In this document: piece after piece, positions 26,404 to 32,047 of the stretch
How the letters are laid out: each line of letters opens with the position of its first letter
How positions within the stretch are numbered: position 1 is the stretch's first letter
Assembly: GCA_022827045.1 (NCBI GenBank)
Contig: JAJDTQ010000091.1
Location: 1 to 32,047, forward strand
DNA: 32,047 nt
DNA from: Candidatus Binatia bacterium
GTDB taxonomy: Bacteria > Desulfobacterota_B > Binatia > UBA9968 > JAJDTQ01
Direction: 5' to 3'
Notes under the pieces: generated by a model
What the model saw: only the letters and a program-made list of their open reading frames with translations
Database searches by the model: none
Told to the model about the DNA's origin: nothing
Made by a program: the position numbers and the translations under genes

Positions 26404-27695
26404 GACAGGACGCCAGACGCCCCTTCTTCTACGGCTACGTCATCGTCGCCCTGTGCTTCCTCAACCTGGTGCTGGTGGGGGGTCTCATGGCGTCGTTCAG
26501 CGTGTTCAACGTGGCACTGCTGGGGGCATTCCGATGGTCTCGCGCCACCACGGCCGCCATCGCCTCCGTACACGGTCTCGCGTACACCGTCTTGGGGCCG
26601 CTGGTGGGATGGGCCTACGACCGCTTGGGGCCGCGCATCGTCATGTCCCTCGGCGGCTTGCTGATCGGCGCCGCGCTCGTGCTGTCGGGAAGGAGCACGG
26701 CCCTGTGGCAATTCTACCTCTGGTACGGGCTCCTGGCGGGCTTGGGTCTGGTCTGCCTCGACTTCGTCGGCACCGTCGCCTTGCTGTCCCACTGGTTCCG
26801 CGACCGGCGAGCCACCGCCATCGGTTTCGCCACCATGGGCATAGGGGTCGGGTTCGTGTGCGTGCCCGGCGTGCAGTTGCTCATCACCCGCTTCGGCTGG
26901 CGCGCGGCGATGGTGCTGCTGGGGATCGCCGTGCTGGCTTCGCAGGTGCCGCTGAACGCGTTGCTACAGCGCCGCCGGCCCGAGGATATCGGGCAACTCC
27001 CGGACGGCGCGTCGATTGAAGCCCCGGGTCCCGGCGTCACCGCCACGGAGATCCGATCCGCATCGAGGATCCGGGCCGGCGCCGACCATGACTGGAGCCT
27101 GGCAACGGCGCTGTGCTCGTTCCCGTTCTGGTCCATGGCCATGGGCCACCTGACGGCCGGCATCGCCCTGTCACTCGTGAACACCCACGCCGTGGCCCAC
27201 CTGGTCCATGTCGGCCTGGACAAGCTCGCCGCCGCCTCGGTCTTCGGCTTGGTGGGGTTGGCGCGGATTCCCGGAACGGCCTTCTGGGGTCTTGCCTCCG
27301 ACCGCCTGGGGCGCGACCGTGCGTATGGCGTCGCCACGGTCATGACCCTCGCGGGGGTCGGACTGCTCATGTCCTCGGAGCCCGAGTCCCCAGCGTGGTG
27401 GTTCGTGGCACTCGCCGTCGTCTACGGCGCCGGTCACAGCGCCGCAAACCCAACCTTCGGATCCACCCTCGGCGATATCTTCTGGGGAAAGCACCTCGCG
27501 ACCATCATCGGGTTCCTGGAGATATTCTACGGCATCGGGGTCGCGATCGGGCCCTGGTTCGGCGGTTTCGCCTACGACGTCACGGGCTCTTACCGCCACG
27601 CCTGGATGACGGCGCTGCTGTCGTATACGTTGGCCTACGTGAGCATCCAGATGAGCATGGTGTGGCAACGCCGGTTCCGCCACGAGACGCGGTGA
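26400..27695 (+). CDS. MFS transporter, monocarboxylate/oxalate-formate antiporter-like, paralogue 2 of 3
   Basis: A 431-residue protein. The frame is open far upstream as an overlap of paralogue 1, but the GTG at 26400 overlaps the preceding stop as GTGA and yields MRQDARRPFFYGYVIV, aligned with its paralogues. It has the same YDRLGPRI motif and RRRPEDIGQLPDG central loop, and 12 membrane segments. The C-terminus RFRHETR nearly matches the RSRHETR of paralogue 1; 20 nt around the stop (27677-27696) are identical to 26385-26404. Transport of organic acids is the family expectation, and the substrate is not visible. Confidence 0.9.
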   Translation: MRQDARRPFFYGYVIVALCFLNLVLVGGLMASFSVFNVALLGAFRWSRATTAAIASVHGLAYTVLGPLVGWAYDRLGPRIVMSLGGLLIGAALVLSGRSTALWQFYLWYGLLAGLGLVCLDFVGTVALLSHWFRDRRATAIGFATMGIGVGFVCVPGVQLLITRFGWRAAMVLLGIAVLASQVPLNALLQRRRPEDIGQLPDGASIEAPGPGVTATEIRSASRIRAGADHDWSLATALCSFPFWSMAMGHLTAGIALSLVNTHAVAHLVHVGLDKLAAASVFGLVGLARIPGTAFWGLASDRLGRDRAYGVATVMTLAGVGLLMSSEPESPAWWFVALAVVYGAGHSAANPTFGSTLGDIFWGKHLATIIGFLEIFYGIGVAIGPWFGGFAYDVTGSYRHAWMTALLSYTLAYVSIQMSMVWQRRFRHETR

Positions 27696-27713
27696 GCCGC
27701 CCATCCGGACCCC

Positions 27714-28982
27714 ATGCCTCGACGTCGTTTCTTCTACGGTTATGTGATCGTCGCCCTGTGCTTCCTCAACCTGGTGGTGGTGGGCGGGCTCATGGCCGGG
27801 TTCAGCGTGTTCAACGTCGCGCTGCTGGAGGCGTTCCGGTGGTCGCGCGCCACCACCGCCACCATCGCCTCGGTGAACGGCCTCGTCTACAGCACCATGG
27901 CGCCGGTGGCGGGGTGGGCGTTCGACCGTCTCGGGCCGCGCATCGTCATGCCTCTGGGCTTGGGGCTCGTCGGCCTCGGGCTGGTGCTGGCGAGCCGCGG
28001 CGGCTCTCTGTGGCAATTCTACCTGTGCTACGGCCTGCTGGCGGGGTTCGGCATCGGCTGCATCGACTTCGTCGGCACCACCGCCGTGCTGGCCCACTGG
28101 TTCCGGCGGCGCCGCGCCACCGCCATCGGCGTCGCCGCCATGGGACTGGGGGTCGGCATCGTGATCGTGCCCGGGATGCAGCTCCTCATCACGGGCTACG
28201 GCTGGCGCGGTGCCATGATGCTGCTGGGAGCGGCCATACTGGGGTTCCACGTGCCACTCAACGGGCTGTTGCAGCGGCGCCGGCCCGAGGACATCGGCCA
28301 GCTCCCGGACGATGCGCCGGACCGGGGCGCGACGGCCGGGACGTCCGTTTCGGCGAGGCCCGCGGGCCATCGGGACTGGACGCTCAAGCAGACTCTGTCC
28401 TCGTTCCCGTTCTGGTCCATCGCGGTGGGCCACCTTGCCGTCGGCACGGGCATTGCCCTGGTGTACACCCACGCCGTCGCCCATCTGATCCATTCCGGAC
28501 TGGGCAAGCTCGCCGCTGCCTCGACCTTCGGCCTGGTCGGGGTGGTGCGGATCCCCGGCACGGCTGTCTGGGGCTTTACCTCGGACCGCATCGGCCGCGA
28601 ACGTGCCCTGCGCCTGGCCACCCTCATGGGGCTGGCCGGCGTCGGCTTTCTCATGGTGCTGGGTTCCGAGGCGCCCGGTTGGTGGTCCGTGGCGTTCGCT
28701 CTCCTCTACGGGCTCGGCCACAGCGCCAGCAACCCGGTCTACGCCTCCACCATCGCCGACATCTTCTGGGGCCGGAACGTCGCCATGATCGTCGGACTCC
28801 TGGAGATCACCTTCGGCCTCGGCGCAGCCCTCGGCACTTGGTTCGGCGGTTTCGCCTATGACCTGACGGGCTCGTATCAGTACGCGTGGCTGCTGGAACT
28901 CGTTTGCCTCGCGATGGTCTACGCAAGTATCCGGGGCGCCCTGACCTGGAGGCGGCGGTTGCAGCCGGACCCGGCGGGCTGA
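27714..28982 (+). CDS. MFS transporter, monocarboxylate/oxalate-formate antiporter-like, paralogue 3 of 3
   Basis: A 422-residue protein from the ATG at 27714, 18 nt after paralogue 2. It starts MPRRRFFYGYVIVALCFLNLVV, with FDRLGPRI, the RRRPEDIGQLPDD central loop and 12 membrane segments. It looks closest to paralogue 2 in the first 30 residues, but has a shorter central linker and its own C-terminus, so it is diverging. The ribosome-binding site is weak. It is the last gene of the LLM-MFS operon and is followed directly by the second dispersed repeat (28983-29021). Confidence 0.9.
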   Translation: MPRRRFFYGYVIVALCFLNLVVVGGLMAGFSVFNVALLEAFRWSRATTATIASVNGLVYSTMAPVAGWAFDRLGPRIVMPLGLGLVGLGLVLASRGGSLWQFYLCYGLLAGFGIGCIDFVGTTAVLAHWFRRRRATAIGVAAMGLGVGIVIVPGMQLLITGYGWRGAMMLLGAAILGFHVPLNGLLQRRRPEDIGQLPDDAPDRGATAGTSVSARPAGHRDWTLKQTLSSFPFWSIAVGHLAVGTGIALVYTHAVAHLIHSGLGKLAAASTFGLVGVVRIPGTAVWGFTSDRIGRERALRLATLMGLAGVGFLMVLGSEAPGWWSVAFALLYGLGHSASNPVYASTIADIFWGRNVAMIVGLLEITFGLGAALGTWFGGFAYDLTGSYQYAWLLELVCLAMVYASIRGALTWRRRLQPDPAG

Positions 28983-29021
28983 CCCTCACCCCAAACCACT
29001 CCCAGAGGGGGAGGGGGCCGG
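28983..29021 (+). repeat. Dispersed intergenic repeat, copy 2
   Basis: It starts at the base after the MFS stop codon and matches 1743-1781 at 33 of 39 positions, in the same orientation. It has a small stem, CTCCC (28999-29003) with GGGAG (29009-29013). Its place at the end of an operon would suit a weak terminator or an mRNA 3' end stabiliser. Confidence 0.6.
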
Positions 29022-29033
29022 ATACTGCGAAGG

Positions 29034-29063
29034 TTGACAAGCGCGCCTTCCATTGGCTAATGT
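29034..29063 (+). promoter_or_regulatory. Probable promoter of the UbiD-family gene
   Basis: A perfect TTGACA (29034-29039), an 18-nt spacer and TAATGT (29058-29063). The resulting leader of about 170 nt is long for this window. It includes a GGC-rich stem (CGGCGGC-CAG-CCGCCG near 29185-29202) before the strong ribosome-binding site. Leader control is possible but not shown. Confidence 0.45.
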
Positions 29064-29239
29064 TTATCAACTCCGCTCGTGAATGCATTACCCCGTCTGA
29101 CGAGTTCCTTTGTAGAGTTGAGGAAGCGTTCTCTGTCATCGGCAAGCGACGATGACGACCGGGGGGCACCATCACGCGGGGAGCGGCGGCGGCCAGCCGC
29201 CGAGCGAATCAACCGCAAATCACACAAGAGGAGTAGGAA

Positions 29240-30814
29240 ATGGCCAAAGCAGCAAAGAAACTCGGTGCCCCGGCTGAACAAATCCATGATCTGCGCAACG
29301 CGCTGGAGTGGCTCAAGGCCGAAGGCGACCTGATCGAGACGGACAAGGAGGTCGACCCCGACCTGGAGATCATCGCGATCCAGAAGAACCTCGACGGCGG
29401 CTGTCCGATCCTGTTCAACAACGTCAAGGGCAAGCCCCATCACCGGGCGGTCACCAACTTGTTCGGCGACATGGGCGTCATCAACAAGATGTTCGGCTGG
29501 GAGAGCCACACCGACCGCACCCGCAAGCTCGCCGATGCCATCAAGAACCAGATTCCGCCGGTGGAAGTGAGCTCCGAGGAGGCGCCGGTCCACGAGGAGA
29601 TCATCAAGGATCCCAAGGACGTCAACGAGTACATGCTCCCCGTCCGCCACACCGAGTACGAGCCGGAGCTGACGGTGGGCTCGGGCAACCGGCTCATCTC
29701 CGGCGAGCATTTCGACGGCGGCACCGACCTGGGCTACAACCGCATGAACTTCCGCTGGGGCAACGTCGGCACCTTCCAGATCTCGCCGGGATCGCACATG
29801 TGGCAGGTGGTGTCCAAGTACTACAAGGAAGACAAGCCCGTTCCCATTACCATGTGCTTCGGGGTTCCGCCCTCCTGCACGCTGCTGGCGGGGGCCGGCT
29901 TCGACTACGTGGTGCTGCCCCAGGGCTGCGACGAGCTGGGCGTGGCCGGCGCGGTGCAGGGCTCGCCGGTGCGGGTGGTCAAGGCCAAAACCGTTGACGC
30001 GCTGGCGCTGGCCGACTGCGAGGTGGTGCTGGAAGGCTACGTGAACCCGCGCGACCGCCGCTACGAGACCGAAGAGTCCGAGAAGGCCGACATCCAGGGC
30101 CGCTTCCACTTCCATCCGGAGTGGGCCGGGTACATGGGCAAGGCCTACAAGGCGCCCACGTTCCACGTTACCGCAGTGACCACGCGGAAGCGCGAGGGCA
30201 AGCCCATCATCTTCCCGCTGGGCGTCCACACGCTGGACGACCACAACATCGACACCACCGTGCGCGAGGCGTGCATGTACCTGCTGTGCGAGCGCATGCA
30301 GCCCGGCATCATCCAGGACGTCAACATCCCCTACTGCATGACCGACTGGGGCGGCGCGATCATCCAGGTCAAGAAGCGCAACCGCATCGAGGAAGGCTGG
30401 CAGCGGAACTTCATGTCGGCGATCCTGTCCACCTCCCAGGGGTCGCGCCTGGTGGTGGCCGCCAGCGAGGACACCGACATCTACGACATGGACGACATCA
30501 TGTGGTGCCTCACCACCCGGGTGAATCCCAAGACCGACATCCTGAACCCGATTCCGGGCGGGCGCGGCCAGACCTTCATGCCGGCCGAGCGCATGACCGC
30601 CGGCGACCGGCAGTGGACCGCCTCCAACACCGTGTTCGAGGGCGGCATGGGCATCGACGCCACCGTGCCCTTCGGTTACGAGAGCGACTTCCTCCGCCCG
30701 GTCTACGCGGTGGAGAAGGTGGACCTCAAGAACTTCTTCAGCGACAAGGACATCGCCAACGCGAAGTCCCGCATGCACGGCTGGGTCCACTCGCTGGCCC
30801 GCACCGGCCGGTAG
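29240..30814 (+). CDS. UbiD family decarboxylase (prenylated-FMN dependent)
   Basis: A 524-residue protein with AAGAGGAG ahead of the ATG. UbiD blocks include DLRNALEWLKAEGDLIETDKEVDPDLE at the N-terminus, CPILFNNVKG, NRMNFRWGNVGTFQISPGSHMW (the prFMN and metal region) and DCEVVLEGYVNP, the Glu-bearing motif equivalent to E277/E282 of fungal Fdc1. UbiD enzymes reversibly decarboxylate aromatic or unsaturated acids using prenylated FMN made by UbiX. No ubiX is in the window. The neighbouring acid transporters and ring-processing-type enzymes fit a role in aromatic acid metabolism rather than ubiquinone synthesis. It is a single-gene unit between a promoter at 29034 and a terminator at 30829. 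Confidence 0.9.
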   Translation: MAKAAKKLGAPAEQIHDLRNALEWLKAEGDLIETDKEVDPDLEIIAIQKNLDGGCPILFNNVKGKPHHRAVTNLFGDMGVINKMFGWESHTDRTRKLADAIKNQIPPVEVSSEEAPVHEEIIKDPKDVNEYMLPVRHTEYEPELTVGSGNRLISGEHFDGGTDLGYNRMNFRWGNVGTFQISPGSHMWQVVSKYYKEDKPVPITMCFGVPPSCTLLAGAGFDYVVLPQGCDELGVAGAVQGSPVRVVKAKTVDALALADCEVVLEGYVNPRDRRYETEESEKADIQGRFHFHPEWAGYMGKAYKAPTFHVTAVTTRKREGKPIIFPLGVHTLDDHNIDTTVREACMYLLCERMQPGIIQDVNIPYCMTDWGGAIIQVKKRNRIEEGWQRNFMSAILSTSQGSRLVVAASEDTDIYDMDDIMWCLTTRVNPKTDILNPIPGGRGQTFMPAERMTAGDRQWTASNTVFEGGMGIDATVPFGYESDFLRPVYAVEKVDLKNFFSDKDIANAKSRMHGWVHSLARTGR

Positions 30815-30828
30815 CACGTACCGACTGC

Positions 30829-30858
30829 AAAGGGCGGCCTCGGGGCCGCCCTTTTTTT
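30829..30858 (+). terminator. Rho-independent terminator after the UbiD-family gene
   Basis: An A-tract (30829-30831), GGGCGGCC (30832-30839), the 4-nt loop TCGG and GGCCGCCC (30844-30851) form a perfect 8-bp GC stem, followed by seven T (30852-30858). It lies 15 nt after the stop codon. This is the clearest intrinsic terminator in the window. Confidence 0.92.
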
Positions 30859-30896
30859 GTCCGGCTGACGGCGTAACCAGGAGTACCTTGCGCGAG

Positions 30897-32047
30897 ATGA
30901 CAGACCCCGGGCGACTGGAACGGATGGCCGCGCTGTTGGAGGAGCGCTACGGCGACGCCGGACAGGAGGCCGCCGGGCGCCTGCGTCGCTGGATGGGCGG
31001 CGAGATTCCGTACGCCGCACCCGAGATCCTCGACCGCCACCTCGAGGCGGAGCACCTGGCGCTGGTGTTCGACGCCTGCCGGCAGGTACTGCCTTTCGGC
31101 ACCGGCGGCCGGCGCGGTCCGGTGGGCTACGGCCCCAACCGGATGAATCCCGCGACCGTCGCCATGACCGTCCAAGGGCACTGCAACTACCTGGGCGGAA
31201 GCTCTTCCGGCAACTTCGGCGCAACGGAGCGCTCCCACGACGCTACCTTGAGCGTGGTGGTAGCCAACGACGTGCGGGTGTTCACCGACAATGCCGGCGT
31301 GTACGGGTTCCTCGGACCGCGGCACCCCCTGATGGGGGTTTCCTCGCGGGCGCTGGCCAGGCTGGCGTGCGAGATCTACGCGGCCAACGGCATCATCGCC
31401 TACCTGGCCGACCCCGAAGACGACCGGGCGGTGACCAGCACCCCGGAGCTGTCGTTCTTCATCGTCCGGCTGGGCGCCGCCGGCGGCGTCAACGTATCCG
31501 CGTCCCACAATCCACCGGACGACAACGGCATCAAGGTCTACGACGCCTACGGCAGCCAGCCCGTCGCGCCGGAGGACCAGCGGCTGGTGGACACCATGGA
31601 GCGGGCCACGGAGGTGCGGACCGTCCCCTTCGAGGAGAGCCTTCGGTCGGGCATGATCCGCCCGTTGCCGCCGGATCTGCCGGCAGCCTATGTCGACACG
31701 TACGTCGAGCTTTACGGCAACCTCTATCCTCCCAGGGCCGAAGCGCCGATAGGCTACACGCCGCTGTGCGGCTGCGGGGTGAAGACCGTGAAGGAGGTGC
31801 TGGAGCGGCTCGGTTTCTCGCTGCTGATTCCGCCGGACCAGGGGCTGGACGGCAGCTTCGCGGCGATTCCCTTCAAGGCTCCCAACCCGGAAGTGCCCCA
31901 CGCCACCAAGCCGGCCCGGGACTTCGCCGGCCGCTACGGCTCGGGCATCGTGCTGTCGAGCGATCCCGACGCCGACCGCATCGGCATGGAGGCCCGCTTG
32001 GCGGACGGGACCTGGTACCACTTCGACGGCAACCAGATCGCCGCCAT
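30897..32047 (+). CDS. Phosphoglucomutase/phosphomannomutase family protein, 3' end cut by window edge
   Basis: The frame is open from the ATG at 30897 to the window end, about 383 residues. AGGAG lies 13 nt upstream, slightly far. Key motifs are FGTGGRRG near residue 67, the phosphoserine loop VSASHNPPDDNGIKVY near residue 201, and the metal-binding DPDADRIGM near residue 357. These are the domain 1 and 2 signatures of alpha-D-phosphohexomutases, which interconvert hexose-1- and hexose-6-phosphates via a phosphorylated serine. The sugar-binding loop of domain 3 and domain 4 lie outside the window, so glucose or mannose preference cannot be read. It follows a strong terminator, so it starts a new unit. 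Confidence 0.93.
   Translation, partial: MTDPGRLERMAALLEERYGDAGQEAAGRLRRWMGGEIPYAAPEILDRHLEAEHLALVFDACRQVLPFGTGGRRGPVGYGPNRMNPATVAMTVQGHCNYLGGSSSGNFGATERSHDATLSVVVANDVRVFTDNAGVYGFLGPRHPLMGVSSRALARLACEIYAANGIIAYLADPEDDRAVTSTPELSFFIVRLGAAGGVNVSASHNPPDDNGIKVYDAYGSQPVAPEDQRLVDTMERATEVRTVPFEESLRSGMIRPLPPDLPAAYVDTYVELYGNLYPPRAEAPIGYTPLCGCGVKTVKEVLERLGFSLLIPPDQGLDGSFAAIPFKAPNPEVPHATKPARDFAGRYGSGIVLSSDPDADRIGMEARLADGTWYHFDGNQIAA

Noticed and set aside
27113..28861. Long plus-strand frame continuing out of MFS paralogue 2 across paralogue 3
   Set aside because: The sequence is Arg/Pro/His-rich and frame-shifted relative to the real transporter beginning at 27714.
29057..30817. A 586-codon minus-strand frame opposite the UbiD-family gene
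   Set aside because: Antisense shadow; the plus strand carries all UbiD motifs, a good ribosome-binding site and a terminator.

Overview
This is a GC-rich bacterial chromosome segment with dense, mostly well-formed genes. The housekeeping part (FtsE-FtsX with an EnvC-like periplasmic protein, S41 protease, XseA/XseB, TlyA, and rpsU-cvpA-dnaG-rpoD) points to a Gram-negative-type bacterium. The neighbouring catabolic genes (amidohydrolases, LLM flavin oxidoreductase, UbiD decarboxylase, thiamine-diphosphate decarboxylase-like enzyme, carboxylate-type MFS carriers) suggest an environmental lineage such as the former Deltaproteobacteria, Tectomicrobia or Binatota. This placement is inferred from gene content and is not certain.

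Layout. 1-2854: two divergent amidohydrolases, the first cut by the window edge, then a convergent M29/NicX-like metalloenzyme. 2956-3032: a CAU-anticodon tRNA, probably lysidine-type tRNA-Ile2. 3095-14046: an unbroken minus-strand block, in transcription order ftsE, ftsX, envC-like, ctp, xseA, xseB, tlyA, then rpsU, cvpA, dnaG and rpoD behind a clear sigma-70 promoter. 14244-16268: a plus-strand cobalamin-type radical SAM gene. 16269-20349: an accessory island. 20333-23984: minus-strand genes for an RNase H-like-fold candidate, a SirB1-type transglutaminase-like/TPR protein and a TPP-dependent enzyme. 24189-28982: a plus-strand operon of an LLM oxidoreductase and three tandem paralogous MFS transporters. 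29240-30814: a UbiD-family decarboxylase closed by a strong terminator. 30897-end: a phosphohexomutase cut by the window edge.

The most unusual part is the island. A divergent gene for a small PUA/EVE-like protein faces a three-gene operon: a winged-helix-like protein, an AAA-type ATPase and a PD-(D/E)XK nuclease. The operon has a near-consensus promoter that would give a leaderless mRNA. A perfect 16-bp palindrome sits on the start codon. The island is bracketed by two diverged 45-bp copies of the 3' end of the radical SAM gene. I do not recognise this gene set as a named system; DNA-targeting defence is the best guess.

Other notable points: an EnvC homologue with a degenerate LytM active site directly beside ftsEX; a 58-nt near-perfect palindrome between xseA and xseB; an LLM gene whose only well-placed start codon is ACG; and a recently duplicated MFS trio.
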